DNA of 46,363 bases from DAOVVL01 sp965603095 (GCA_965603095.1 CBFDBQ010000006.1:1-46363); one strand, 5' to 3'; positions 33,935 through 42,789 are shown, counted from the first letter of the stretch. Numbers and translations: made by a program. The notes: generated by a model not told the origin, from the sequence alone.

Positions 33935-34194
33935 TGGATGGCGAGCTGACGCGGGTAAAAAAGCGTATGTTAGCCGATGCCATTTATGTGCGCGACAGCC
34001 TTAAATCCGGGGCCTGGGCCTTGGGCGGGGTGTTAGCCGCAGGGCATAAAATTAGCGACGTGGAAGAATGGCCAAATAATATTAAAAATGTAAGCGAAGC
34101 AGACGTTATTTCTGCGGCAAAGCAAATACTTAATGAAAAAAGAAGAGTAATTGCAAAATTATTGCCTGCGCAAAATAATGGTACAGGCGGCTGA
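33934..34194 (+). CDS. M16 peptidase, C-terminal part in the shifted frame
   Basis: Continuation of the gene at 32843 in the -1 frame. The homologous reading begins at about 33865 and includes the ATG at 33934, whose first base is the last base of the TAA that ends the upstream frame, so reinitiation could make this 86-residue piece. It covers the end of the second M16 domain (GELTRVKKRMLADAIY, then ADVISAAKQIL). With the upstream frame it gives about 450 residues, a full-length M16 protein. It has no active site alone. The gene is followed by the second peptidase after 2 bp. Confidence 0.8.
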   Translation: MDGELTRVKKRMLADAIYVRDSLKSGAWALGGVLAAGHKISDVEEWPNNIKNVSEADVISAAKQILNEKRRVIAKLLPAQNNGTGG

Positions 34195-34196
34195 TT

Positions 34197-35519
34197 ATGG
34201 CAAAGCGAATTATATCATTCTTTATTTTTGTATTTGTTATGGTCGGTACTACAAATGCATCTGCAACAACGGTGCAGGAGGTTAAAAGCAAAGGCGGCAT
34301 AACCGCATGGTTGATAGAAGACCATGCAAACCCCGTTATTTCTGTTCGTTTTTTATTTAAGGGCGGTGCCGCGCTTGACCCAGTTGGCAAAGAAGGTTTG
34401 GCAAATCTTGTTTCAGGGCTTTTGGATGAAGGCGCGGGCCATCTTGATAGCCAATTATTCCAAGCCCGCTTGGAAGATGAAGCAATTTCCTTGCACTTTG
34501 ATGCATCAAAAGATTCTTTTTCTGGAACACTAAAAACCCTTAGCCAAAATCTTGATAGTGCAACCGAGCTTTTAAACCTTGCGTTAACCCAACCTCGTTT
34601 TGATGTGGAGCCAGTTAAACGTATTCGTGGGCAAATAATGGCATCGGTTAGACGCGATATGGAACGGCCACAAACAATTGCCATGAACCAAGTATTTGCA
34701 AATTTGTTTGCGGATCATGGTTATGGTCGGCGCACCGATGGAACCACCGAAAGTATTTCTGCTATAACTGAGAATGACTTAATAAATTTTGTCAAAACCA
34801 TGTTGGCAAAAGAAAATCTTGTTATTGGTGTTGCTGGTGATATTGGGCCAGATGTTTTATCCAAATTTCTTGATGATGCATTTGGGGCGCTACCAAATGC
34901 ATCAAACACAAAAACTGTTGCAGAAGTAAAACCAAAATTAAACGGTCGGATAAAAGTAATTGAAACAAATATTCCGCAAAGTGTAATAATTTTTACCGGA
35001 AATGGTATAAAACGCGATGACCCTGATTTTTATGCCGCATTAGTAATGAACCATATACTTGGTGGCGGCAGTTTTACCTCGAGATTATATGGTGAAGTTC
35101 GCGAAAAACGCGGGCTGGCTTATTCAATCTCTACTAGCGTCTATCCATTTGATCACACAGGAATAATTCTTGGTAATGCCGGGACTGAAAACTCGCGTGT
35201 GAAAGAGACCATAAAAATAATAAAAGATGAATGGGCGCGTATGGCGAAAGATGGCGTAACCGCAACCGAACTTGCAGATGCCAAAACATATCTAAGCGGT
35301 TCTTTTCCCCTTCGTTTTACCTCGTCAGGCGCCATTGCCGGAATACTTGTCGGCATGCAAGCAAGCGACTTAGGGATAGATTATCTGGATCGACGCAAAT
35401 CATATTTAGATGCGGTGGGCGAAAAGGAGGTGCTAAACGTGGCCCGGCGCCTTTTAAACCCAGATCGGCTTGATATTGTGGTAGTTGGCAAGCCCGAAGG
35501 ACTATCGCCCGCACCTTAA
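34197..35519 (+). CDS. M16-family protein without the zinc motif
   Basis: Periplasmic partner of the preceding peptidase. It has a signal peptide (1-23, ending ASA), then the M16 fold at full length (440). Where active members have HxxEH, this one reads LANLVSGLLDEGAG, so it cannot bind zinc and is the inactive type. The C-terminal domain keeps the substrate-binding R/Y pattern, in LYGEVREKRGLAYSIS, that contacts peptide in heterodimeric M16 enzymes. Active/inactive pairs of this kind act as heterodimers like mitochondrial processing peptidase; the pairing here is inferred from adjacency. The likely active partner is frameshifted in this sequence. Confidence 0.88.
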   Translation: MAKRIISFFIFVFVMVGTTNASATTVQEVKSKGGITAWLIEDHANPVISVRFLFKGGAALDPVGKEGLANLVSGLLDEGAGHLDSQLFQARLEDEAISLHFDASKDSFSGTLKTLSQNLDSATELLNLALTQPRFDVEPVKRIRGQIMASVRRDMERPQTIAMNQVFANLFADHGYGRRTDGTTESISAITENDLINFVKTMLAKENLVIGVAGDIGPDVLSKFLDDAFGALPNASNTKTVAEVKPKLNGRIKVIETNIPQSVIIFTGNGIKRDDPDFYAALVMNHILGGGSFTSRLYGEVREKRGLAYSISTSVYPFDHTGIILGNAGTENSRVKETIKIIKDEWARMAKDGVTATELADAKTYLSGSFPLRFTSSGAIAGILVGMQASDLGIDYLDRRKSYLDAVGEKEVLNVARRLLNPDRLDIVVVGKPEGLSPAP

Positions 35520-35559
35520 AAAACGGTATTATTTACCTGTTTTTAGGTAGCTTTTGGGT

Positions 35560-36912
35560 ATGCTAGTCTGGAAATTGAAAATATATTTTAGGCCAGAGGC
35601 TAGGGGGGCGTTGGTGCTGTACCAGCAAATAATTGATGATTGCTTTGAATCTCGTGTTGGCAAAAGCGGCCTTAGCGAAGATGATTTGGCCGAATTCAAA
35701 GACAAAAGCAAAGACATAATTTCTAAATTAAAGCAAAGCCAACAAGATGGCTCATTGCCGCTATTAAATATTTGCACCCGCGAAGACGACATTGCCCAGA
35801 TTGAAAGCGTGGCAATTCGTTATCGGAAAAATTTCAATGATGTGGTTATTCTTGGTACCGGCGGCTCGTCCCTTGGTGGGCAGGCGCTTTACGCCCTTGC
35901 CGATAGCGGGTTCGGCCCACGCTTAGGCGGCCCAAAACTTCATTTTATTGATAATGTCGACCCCGATACGTTTGAATTGATGATTAGCCAATTAGATTTA
36001 GCTAAAACCGGTTTTATAGTAATTTCAAAATCGGGCGCAACCGCTGAAACCGTGGCACAGTTTATAGTTTGCCTTGAAGCGCTAATGGCAAAACGTGGCC
36101 GTTCAAAAGCAGCCGATCATGCGTTGGTAATAACCGAGCCCGAAATAAACCCGTTACGTTCACTTGCCAATCGCCTTAACCTGCCGGTTATTGACCACGA
36201 CCAAGATATAGGTGGTCGTTTTTCTGTGCTTTCGGTGGTTGGGTTATTGCCAGCACTTATTGCCGGCCTTGATGTGCGGGCGGTGCGTCGGGGCGCGCAA
36301 ACGGTGCTTGATGAAACATTAAATGGCGACAATCCCGAAGACAGCCCACCCGCAATCGGCGCCGCCATAAAGATTGCAATGATTAAAAAGAAAAACATAG
36401 CAAACACGGTTTTAATGCCATATGTGGATAGGCTTGCACCATTTGCTTTGTGGTTTCGTCAACTGTGGGCGGAAAGTCTTGGTAAAAATGGTTCTGGCTC
36501 TACCCCCATACGCGCCCTTGGTACTCGCGACCAGCATAGCCAGATGCAGTTATACCTTGATGGGCCCAAGGATAAAATATTTACTCTTATACTTATGAAT
36601 GTTGCAGGCCGTGGCAGGTTAATCTCCACCGCACTGGTCAAGGAAGATGATCTTTCGTATTTACAAGGCAGCCGCATGGGTGATTTATTGGATGCCGAGC
36701 AACGGGCAACTGCAATTACGCTGGTAAAAAATGGATGCCCATTACTACTTTTCATGCTTGAAAAACTTGACGAAGAAGTTCTGGGCGGGCTTTTTATGCA
36801 TTTCATGTTGGAAACAATAATTTCAGCAGGCCTTTTGGGGGTAAATGCGTTTGATCAGCCAGCGGTTGAAGAAGGAAAAATACTCACCCGTGAATTCCTG
36901 TCGAATAGCTAG
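35560..36912 (+). CDS. pgi: Glucose-6-phosphate isomerase
   Basis: Interconverts glucose-6-phosphate and fructose-6-phosphate, linking glycolysis to the glucosamine pathway of glmS. The SIS-type phosphosugar sites are visible: LGTGGSSLGGQAL, SKSGATAETVAQ, ESLGKNGSGSTP with the catalytic glutamate, GTRDQHSQMQLYLDGP with the catalytic histidine, and FDQPAVEEGK with the lysine. Length about 450 is the short bacterial form. The upstream TTG at 35554 is possible; I use ATG 35560. It follows the M16 genes by about 40 bp and could be cotranscribed. Confidence 0.92.
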   Translation: MLVWKLKIYFRPEARGALVLYQQIIDDCFESRVGKSGLSEDDLAEFKDKSKDIISKLKQSQQDGSLPLLNICTREDDIAQIESVAIRYRKNFNDVVILGTGGSSLGGQALYALADSGFGPRLGGPKLHFIDNVDPDTFELMISQLDLAKTGFIVISKSGATAETVAQFIVCLEALMAKRGRSKAADHALVITEPEINPLRSLANRLNLPVIDHDQDIGGRFSVLSVVGLLPALIAGLDVRAVRRGAQTVLDETLNGDNPEDSPPAIGAAIKIAMIKKKNIANTVLMPYVDRLAPFALWFRQLWAESLGKNGSGSTPIRALGTRDQHSQMQLYLDGPKDKIFTLILMNVAGRGRLISTALVKEDDLSYLQGSRMGDLLDAEQRATAITLVKNGCPLLLFMLEKLDEEVLGGLFMHFMLETIISAGLLGVNAFDQPAVEEGKILTREFLSNS

Positions 36913-36927
36913 AACTAACAAAATGTT

Positions 36928-36964
36928 AAAAAAAGAAACGCCGCAATATATTTTGCGACGTTTC
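36928..36964 (-). terminator. Intrinsic terminator for the minus-strand operon
   Basis: On the minus strand GAAACG-CGCAA arms (36935-36946 with 36953-36964) form 11 pairs with one C/A mismatch around a 6-base loop and run directly into seven T (36934-36928). It lies 28 bp behind the small ORF. Read on the plus strand it has no T-run, so it is only partly useful to pgi. Confidence 0.8.
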
Positions 36965-36991
36965 AGTTTAATCGTTAAATTTTATTAGATG

Positions 36992-37117
36992 TTAGATAAG
37001 GCAATGATAACTTTTCTTTTTGTTGGCACGTTCCTGAATATTTGCAGCCGCCGCCAATAAAAAATTAAGCGATTTCTGTGTTTCAGGTTTTCCCAACATG
37101 GAAAGAGTTGCAAGCAT
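36992..37117 (-). CDS. Small protein of 41 residues, unknown
   Basis: A short open frame with the marks of a real gene. GAGGTGG lies just before its ATG, it begins 41 bp after the rsmD stop, and a strong intrinsic terminator follows its TAA. The peptide starts MLATLSMLGKPETQKSLNF, has an Ala-rich helix (LLAAAANIQERA) and a basic end (NKKKSYHCLI). A single amphipathic helix is likely; no membrane segment of full length is present. I recognise no family. It would be the last gene of the puuD-rluB-rsmD operon. It could instead be the processed 3' end of that transcript acting as a small RNA. Confidence 0.5.
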   Translation of the reverse strand: MLATLSMLGKPETQKSLNFLLAAAANIQERANKKKSYHCLI

Positions 37118-37158
37118 TCCACCACCTCAAGGCCATTACAGCAATCATTAACCAGGAT

Positions 37159-37725
37159 TTATAGTGCGTATTTTAAAAACAGGTACCTTGCCGCACCAAC
37201 TACCTTGTCTTTTATGATTTGAAATGTGTCTGGGATTACAAACTCTTCGTCACGCCCAATTTCAATAACCGCAATGGTCCCGGCCCTAAACCAGCCCTTT
37301 AAAACCAGCCTTTCCAGCGCAAGAATGCCTAACCCCTTGCCATAGGGAGCATCAAGAAAGGCAATATCTATTGGCCCATTAGGCGGTGGGGGGATCTTTT
37401 CAGCGGGTATGGAAATAATTTTTCCGGCCCCGGTTTCGCCCAACGTTGAAATATTGTTTTTTAAGGTGGCGATGGCCGCCCTGTCGGTTTCAATAAAAAT
37501 GCAAGATTTAGCACCGCGTGAAATGGCCTCAAGCCCCAATGCCCCGGTTCCGGCAAAAACATCCACAACCGCAGCGTCGTTTAATGATGCCTCATCAATA
37601 TCAGCAATACCATGTGCCAATATATTAAAAACTGTTTCTCGCGCTCGGTCAGATGTTGGTCGGGTAGTTCTGCCGCTGGGTGCCTCCAGTGATCTGCCTT
37701 TATGTTTTCCCGCAACTATTCGCAT
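37159..37725 (-). CDS. rsmD: 16S rRNA (guanine-966-N2)-methyltransferase
   Basis: Methylates G966 of 16S rRNA in the 30S subunit with S-adenosylmethionine. It has the N-terminal RIVAGKHKGRSL, the conserved RPTSDRARETVFNIL, the SAM loop VFAGTGALGLEA (56-67), and the catalytic tetrapeptide at 125-128, here DAPY instead of the usual (D/N)PPY. Length 188 is normal. The proline-to-alanine change sits in the target-base pocket but leaves the ends of the motif. It overlaps rluB by one base (TAATG). Confidence 0.92.
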   Translation of the reverse strand: MRIVAGKHKGRSLEAPSGRTTRPTSDRARETVFNILAHGIADIDEASLNDAAVVDVFAGTGALGLEAISRGAKSCIFIETDRAAIATLKNNISTLGETGAGKIISIPAEKIPPPPNGPIDIAFLDAPYGKGLGILALERLVLKGWFRAGTIAVIEIGRDEEFVIPDTFQIIKDKVVGAARYLFLKYAL

Positions 37726-38675
37726 TAAGCCTTCTTGCCTTTACCTTTGCCGGCGTTGGCCTCTTTATTATTTGCAATGGATTTTGCCTTGGCTTTTTCT
37801 TTGGCATCAGCCAGCGCTCTGGCTTTAGATTTTTCTCGTAGCTTGTTGCTGGGTTTTTTCTTTTGTTTTGCCTTGGCCCAGCCACTGCGGTCTATTTTTT
37901 TTGCTTCCGCCTGTGCCTTTTCCCCTGTATCGGTGGCATCTAGGTTTTTGCCTAATTGTTCAACCAGCATTTTTCTTGAAACTTCTTTGACTGCCCCGCG
38001 CGTTAGGTCGCCCAATTTAAACGGGCCATAATCCATGCGAATAAGGCGGCTAACCTTTAGGCCCAGGTGCTCCAGCACTTTTCTAATTTCTCGGTTTTTG
38101 CCTTCGGTTAATATTATCTCTAACCATGCGTTAGACCCGGTGCGTTTTTCTAGCTTGGCCATAATCGGTTCGTAACGTATTCCATCAACGGTTACACCAT
38201 TGGCCAGCGATGCTAGCCTGTCGTCACTAACGTGACCAAAAATACGCACCCGGTAACGGCGTTTCCACCCGGTTGAGGGTAATTCAAGCCGTCTTGCCAA
38301 TTCGCCATCATTGGTTAACAGCAATAATCCCTCGGTACTGAGATCAAGCCTGCCAACGGAAATAACCCGGGGCAGGTGGTCGGGCATTTTTTCAAAAACC
38401 GTAGACCGACCCATGTCGTCTTTATGGCTGGTAACCAGCCCCGGCGGTTTATGATAACGCCAAAGCCTTGTTTCACCTTTTTTCCCAAGCTTGCTTCCGT
38501 CGACACTTATGCGCGAAGGGTCATCAACTATGGTAGCGGGGGTGGAAATTGTTTTGCCGTCAACTTCAACCCGGCCATCAGATATCCAACGCTCGGCATC
38601 GCGACGCGAACAAAGCCCGGCGCGGGCCATATGCTTTGCAACGCGCTCACCTTTTACGGCAATTTCATCGTTCAT
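37725..38675 (-). CDS. rluB: 23S rRNA pseudouridine synthase with a basic C-terminal tail
   Basis: Makes a pseudouridine in helix 90 of 23S rRNA, probably position 2605. An S4 RNA-binding domain (about 10-65, with LCSRRDAERWI) is followed by the RsuA-family catalytic domain with D111 in GRLDLSTEGLLLLTNDG. The domain ends near 240. The last 70 or so residues are a disordered Lys/Ala-rich tail (KAKAKSIANNKEANAGKGKG and similar), which likely adds nonspecific RNA affinity. Such tails are common in alphaproteobacterial RluB. It overlaps the upstream amidase gene by ATGA and rsmD by one base, hence an operon of rRNA modification. Confidence 0.92.
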   Translation of the reverse strand: MNDEIAVKGERVAKHMARAGLCSRRDAERWISDGRVEVDGKTISTPATIVDDPSRISVDGSKLGKKGETRLWRYHKPPGLVTSHKDDMGRSTVFEKMPDHLPRVISVGRLDLSTEGLLLLTNDGELARRLELPSTGWKRRYRVRIFGHVSDDRLASLANGVTVDGIRYEPIMAKLEKRTGSNAWLEIILTEGKNREIRKVLEHLGLKVSRLIRMDYGPFKLGDLTRGAVKEVSRKMLVEQLGKNLDATDTGEKAQAEAKKIDRSGWAKAKQKKKPSNKLREKSKARALADAKEKAKAKSIANNKEANAGKGKGKKA

Positions 38676-39433
38676 TGGCCTTGTTCACCTTGTTCGCGGT
38701 CACGGGAATAACCGCGTGCGGCCTCAACAAAGGCTGCAAAAATACGGGTGTCAGATTCGGTAATTTCAAATTCCGGATGCCACTGCACACCTAAACAAAA
38801 TGTTTGCTCATGGGCTTCTATGCCCTCGACTGTTCCATCGGGTGCGCGGGCGTTTATTTTTAATGTTGCAGGTTCATCTTTTGCCGCCTGATGATGGGCG
38901 CTGTTAACACCAATTTCATCTAGGCCCACAATATCGTGCAATAGGGTTCCAGGAACTACGTTAACCGTGTGGCCAATTTCGTTGCGAGGGTTTTTTTGTT
39001 CGTGTTCAATCTCGCCTGAAGCCGCATCTGGCAAATGCTGGATAAGCGTTCCCCCCAGCGCAACGTGCAATAATTGTTGCCCGCCACATATTCCTAAAAC
39101 CGGGATATCCATTTCCAGCGCACCTTCTAACAATGTCATTTCCGCCGCGCTGCGGCTTTCTTTTGGGTTTGTGGTTTCGTGAATGCCACTTTCACCGTAC
39201 ATGGATGGGTTGATATCAAATGCCCCGCCCGAAACAATCAGCCCGTCAATATCGTTAAGGTAAAGCTCAATCAGGTCTGGCTCATGGGTCAGCAAAAACG
39301 GAAGTCCACCTGCGCGCACCACTGACGTAACGTGGTTTTGCCTGAGCGCATACCATGGAAATTTCGAATATTCACCGCCATCATTCCAATCCATGGTGAT
39401 ACCGATAACCGGGGTTAAAAGGTCTGTTGTCAT
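38672..39433 (-). CDS. Class I glutamine amidotransferase-like hydrolase (peptidase C26, PuuD-like)
   Basis: Likely cleaves a gamma-glutamyl bond, as gamma-glutamyl-GABA hydrolase does in putrescine use. The triad is C116 in LGICGGQQLL, H219 in GVQWHPE and E221. The oxyanion region VSGGAFDINP is typical of the C26 subgroup. Length 253 is normal. The other Puu enzymes are absent here, but gabD elsewhere in the window could use the GABA released; that link is only suggestive. It overlaps rluB by 4 bases and so heads the rRNA-modification operon. Confidence 0.87.
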   Translation of the reverse strand: MTTDLLTPVIGITMDWNDGGEYSKFPWYALRQNHVTSVVRAGGLPFLLTHEPDLIELYLNDIDGLIVSGGAFDINPSMYGESGIHETTNPKESRSAAEMTLLEGALEMDIPVLGICGGQQLLHVALGGTLIQHLPDAASGEIEHEQKNPRNEIGHTVNVVPGTLLHDIVGLDEIGVNSAHHQAAKDEPATLKINARAPDGTVEGIEAHEQTFCLGVQWHPEFEITESDTRIFAAFVEAARGYSRDREQGEQGQ

Positions 39434-39508
39434 ATATTAACGGTAATCCTCGCGTCCGGTTCTGTCCAGCACTTGACGAAAACAATCCTGCCATTCAAGG
39501 TCGGCCCT

Positions 39509-39967
39509 ATGAGTACGAGCAGTGAAAATTTAATGCAAGCGGCAATGTCTCAAGCAGAAAGCGCGGTAGAGCGGGGCGAGGTTCCGGTTGGCTGCATAAT
39601 TGTTGATGGCGCTAGCGGTGAAGTAATTTCATCAGCCTCTAACCGCACCGAAGAATTAGACGACCCCACGGCGCATGCGGAAATGCTGGCAATTCGCGCC
39701 GCCTCAGCAAGCGTTGGTTCGGCCCGCCTTATCGGGTGTGATATGTACGTTACCTTGGAGCCATGCCCCATGTGTGCAACCGCAATATCATTTGCCCGTA
39801 TCCGCCGGGTTTATTTTGGTGCTTATGACCCAAAATCGGGCGGGGTTGAACATGGGGCGCGCATTTTTGAACAACCAACCTGCCATCATAAACCAGAGGT
39901 CTATGGCGGCATTAATGAAATTGCCTGCGGCGAGATTTTAAAAAACTTTTTTAAAGCTAAGCGCTAG
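39509..39967 (+). CDS. tadA: tRNA-specific adenosine deaminase
   Basis: Converts A34 to inosine in tRNA-Arg(ACG). It has the zinc/proton-shuttle motif HAE (H56, E58) and PCPMC (C86, C89), a deaminase fold of 152 residues, and EPVYG-like PEVYGG near the end. I use ATG 39509; the upstream frame from TTG 39473 adds 12 residues with no similarity. It is divergent from the C26 amidase and converges on purD, overlapping it by 4 bases. Confidence 0.93.
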   Translation: MSTSSENLMQAAMSQAESAVERGEVPVGCIIVDGASGEVISSASNRTEELDDPTAHAEMLAIRAASASVGSARLIGCDMYVTLEPCPMCATAISFARIRRVYFGAYDPKSGGVEHGARIFEQPTCHHKPEVYGGINEIACGEILKNFFKAKR

Positions 39968-39972
39968 CGCTT
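39959..39972. repeat. 14-bp perfect palindrome across the tadA/purD stop codons
   Basis: AAGCGCTAGCGCTT spans both overlapping stop codons, whose shared core is CTAG. An upstream T-run (39945-39952) on the plus strand and a weak A-run could make it a bidirectional terminator, but no clear U-tract follows either arm. Confidence 0.5.
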
Positions 39973-41235
39973 TATGGCGCGCCAACCAATGTCGCTGCGA
40001 GAAAATCCACCCGGCCAGTCAATGGCGTTAACTGCTTTGTAGGCCAGCTCTTGCGCATCCTTGACCGATTTACCGGTAGCGGTAATACCCAAAACCCGTC
40101 CACCAACGCCAACCAGTTTATCGCCATCCATTGCGGTGCCGGCATGGAACACCTCAACCCCGTCCATTTTTTCGGCGGCGGCTATGTTTTTAATTTCAGA
40201 ACCTTTGTCATAATGACCAGGGTATCCATTAGCCGCCATTACTACGGTAAGGGCGGTATCGTCAGACCAGCTAATATCTATTTTATCAAGGGTTTCATCC
40301 GAGCACGCAACCAGTGCGTCTAGAACGTCTGATTGCATACGCATCATTAACGCCTGACATTCAGGGTCACCAAAGCGAGCGTTGAATTCGAGAACCCTTG
40401 GTTCGCCATCGGTAATCATCAACCCTGCAAACAACACACCGGTAAATGGGCAACCTTCGTCGGCCATGGCCTTGATGGTTGGGTTAATAATAGTTTTCAT
40501 TATTTTGTCATGCAGGGCGGCATCAACAATAGGTGCCGGTGAATATGCACCCATGCCGCCGGTATTAGGTCCGGTATCGCCATCAAATGCTGCTTTGTGG
40601 TCTTGGGCACTGGCCAGCGCAACCGCATGCTTGCCATCAACTAGGGCAAAAAAGCTTACTTCTTCGCCTTCCATAAATTCTTCAATCAAGACCTCGTCCC
40701 CGGCAAAACCAAAGGCACGTTCGGTCATTAAATGATCAATGGCGGCGTAGGCTTCGTTTTTGTTGTGGCATAATATTACGCCCTTGCCCGCGGCCAGACC
40801 GTCTGCTTTGACCACAACTTTTTCTTCAAGGCGTAAAATATATTCTTTGGCCGCATCGGGTTCGTTAAAGCGCCCGTAAGCGGCAGTGGGGATACCGTAT
40901 TTTGCCATCAGGTCCTTCATAAACCCTTTGGAGCCTTCTATTTGCGCGGCATCGGCGCTGGGGCCAAATGATTTTATCCCGGCCTGCCCAAGGGCGTCGG
41001 CCAAGCCTGCCACCAGTGGAGCTTCCGGCCCGATTACGACAAAATCAATTTTTTCGGATTTGCAAAATTCTATAATTCCCATGTCGTCCATGACTGAAAT
41101 GTCAACGCACTCAGCTATTTGGGCAATTCCGGCGTTTCCCGGCGCGGCATAAACCTTTTTACATTTTGCCGAGCGTGAAATTGCCCAACACAAGGCATGT
41201 TCACGACCACCGCTACCTATTACCAGAACCTTCAT
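39964..41235 (-). CDS. purD: Phosphoribosylamine-glycine ligase (GAR synthetase)
   Basis: Second step of purine synthesis: joins glycine to phosphoribosylamine with ATP. It is a typical ATP-grasp enzyme with VLVIGSGGREHAL at the N-terminus, VVKADGLAAGKGV, the family marker GPNTGGMGAYSPAP, and the metal-binding LEFNARFGDPE. Length 423 from this start. I use ATG 41235, with GAGGATA directly before it, rather than the TTG at 41244. It is divergent from xseA with 84 bp between. No other pur gene is nearby. Confidence 0.96.
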   Translation of the reverse strand: MKVLVIGSGGREHALCWAISRSAKCKKVYAAPGNAGIAQIAECVDISVMDDMGIIEFCKSEKIDFVVIGPEAPLVAGLADALGQAGIKSFGPSADAAQIEGSKGFMKDLMAKYGIPTAAYGRFNEPDAAKEYILRLEEKVVVKADGLAAGKGVILCHNKNEAYAAIDHLMTERAFGFAGDEVLIEEFMEGEEVSFFALVDGKHAVALASAQDHKAAFDGDTGPNTGGMGAYSPAPIVDAALHDKIMKTIINPTIKAMADEGCPFTGVLFAGLMITDGEPRVLEFNARFGDPECQALMMRMQSDVLDALVACSDETLDKIDISWSDDTALTVVMAANGYPGHYDKGSEIKNIAAAEKMDGVEVFHAGTAMDGDKLVGVGGRVLGITATGKSVKDAQELAYKAVNAIDWPGGFSRSDIGWRAIKR

Positions 41236-41319
41236 TATCCTCAAACTCCCTAAATTTTCTTGTTATTTTGCATCTAATATATTTTGCCGCCTTGATTTCT
41301 ATCATACATACTGTTGGAC

Positions 41320-42789
41320 ATGAGTGAACACACAAACGGCAACAATTTTACGGAAAATGGCCCAGAAACAGACGATGATGGGCCTGAAATCTATTCGGTG
41401 GGCGAAATATCGACTTTGATACGTCAAACGCTAGAGGACGAGTTCCCCTATGTGCGTATTAGGGGCGAAATATCGGGCTTTACCCGGGCCGCATCGGGGC
41501 ATTTATATTTTTCATTAAAAGACGACAAAGACGTTATTGATGCCGTTTGCTGGCGTGGGTCTGCGGCCAAGCTGCAAACAAAACCCGAAGATGGCCTTGA
41601 GATAATAGCAACCGGCAGGCTAACCAGCTATGGCCCGCGTTCGCGCTATCAGATTGTGGTTGAACGGGTCGAGGTCGCGGGTGAAGGCGCGCTTTTAAAA
41701 CTATTGGAAGACCGCAAAAAGAAATTGGCCCATGAAGGCCTGTTTGATGAAGATAGAAAAAAAGAATTACCATATTTGCCATTGGTTATTGGTGTAGTTA
41801 CATCACCCACAGGCGCGGTTATTCGTGATATTTTACACCGCCTAGAAGACCGATTTCCGGTGCATGTTATTGTTTGGCCGGTCAAGGTGCAGGGTAATGG
41901 TGCGGCGGCTGAAATATCCGCCGCCATAAACGGTTTTGATAAAATATCCCACGGTGGGAAAGTGCCCGGCCAAATACCCGGCCAAATACCAAGACCGGAT
42001 TTAATTATTGTCGCCCGCGGTGGTGGATCCATAGAAGATTTGTGGGCATTTAACGAAGAAAATGTTGTACGTGCCACAGCCGATTGCACAATTCCTATTA
42101 TTTCCGCAGTCGGCCATGAAACCGATACAACGCTAATAGATTATGCATCTGATTTGCGCGCACCAACCCCTAGCGCCGCGGCTGAAATGGCGGTCCCGGT
42201 TAAAGCCGATCTTTTGGCGGGCCTAATGGATGAGGCATCGCGCCTTTTGCGTGTTGCACCGCGTATAACATTGGCGCGCAAAACTGGGCTTGATGGTTTG
42301 GCCCGGGGCTTGCCTGATTTGGCCCATATGGTGGGAACCGTATCCCAGCGCCTTGATGATTGGAATGCCCGCCTTGGCGGTAGCTTAAAAAGTGGGGTTG
42401 AACGCCGCTTGCGCCGTGTGGCGCAAAGCGCAAGCGGGCTGACCAGCCCAGCTCAGCGAATTTCATTTGCCGGACAGGGCCTCGGGCGTAGTGCGGCCAA
42501 CCTTATTCGTGGAATGGGCTTAGGGCTTGGTGCAAGGCGCAACAGGCTTTCACAAACCGAACGTCTGTTAGAAGGGTTTTCTTATCAGCGGGTATTGGAT
42601 AGGGGTTTTGTGTTGTTACAAACCCCAGACGGAAAAACCATTACTAGGGCCGCAAGTTTAAAGGCCGGCGATGACGTTAACTTGCAAATGGCTGATGGCA
42701 GGCTGGGCGCACGCATTACTGGAAAAGAAAATAAAAATTTAAAACCTAAGCCTAAAAAACAAGATTTAAGGCAAGGAAAATTACTTTGA
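41320..42789 (+). CDS. xseA: Exodeoxyribonuclease VII large subunit
   Basis: Large subunit of the single-strand exonuclease used in mismatch and other repair; the small subunit xseB is not in the window. The N-terminal OB-fold reads EIYSVGEISTLIRQTLE and YVRIRGEISGFTRAASGHLYF; the catalytic core has VVTSPTGAVIRDILHRL, ARGGGSIEDLWAFNEE and SAVGHETDTTL. A 12-bp tandem duplication gives PGQIPGQIPRP before the IIVARGGG segment, a small local expansion. Length 489 is somewhat longer than in E. coli (456). ATG 41320 is the start used; TTG 41314 is possible. The TTGA at its end overlaps the M23 gene. Confidence 0.94.
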   Translation: MSEHTNGNNFTENGPETDDDGPEIYSVGEISTLIRQTLEDEFPYVRIRGEISGFTRAASGHLYFSLKDDKDVIDAVCWRGSAAKLQTKPEDGLEIIATGRLTSYGPRSRYQIVVERVEVAGEGALLKLLEDRKKKLAHEGLFDEDRKKELPYLPLVIGVVTSPTGAVIRDILHRLEDRFPVHVIVWPVKVQGNGAAAEISAAINGFDKISHGGKVPGQIPGQIPRPDLIIVARGGGSIEDLWAFNEENVVRATADCTIPIISAVGHETDTTLIDYASDLRAPTPSAAAEMAVPVKADLLAGLMDEASRLLRVAPRITLARKTGLDGLARGLPDLAHMVGTVSQRLDDWNARLGGSLKSGVERRLRRVAQSASGLTSPAQRISFAGQGLGRSAANLIRGMGLGLGARRNRLSQTERLLEGFSYQRVLDRGFVLLQTPDGKTITRAASLKAGDDVNLQMADGRLGARITGKENKNLKPKPKKQDLRQGKLL

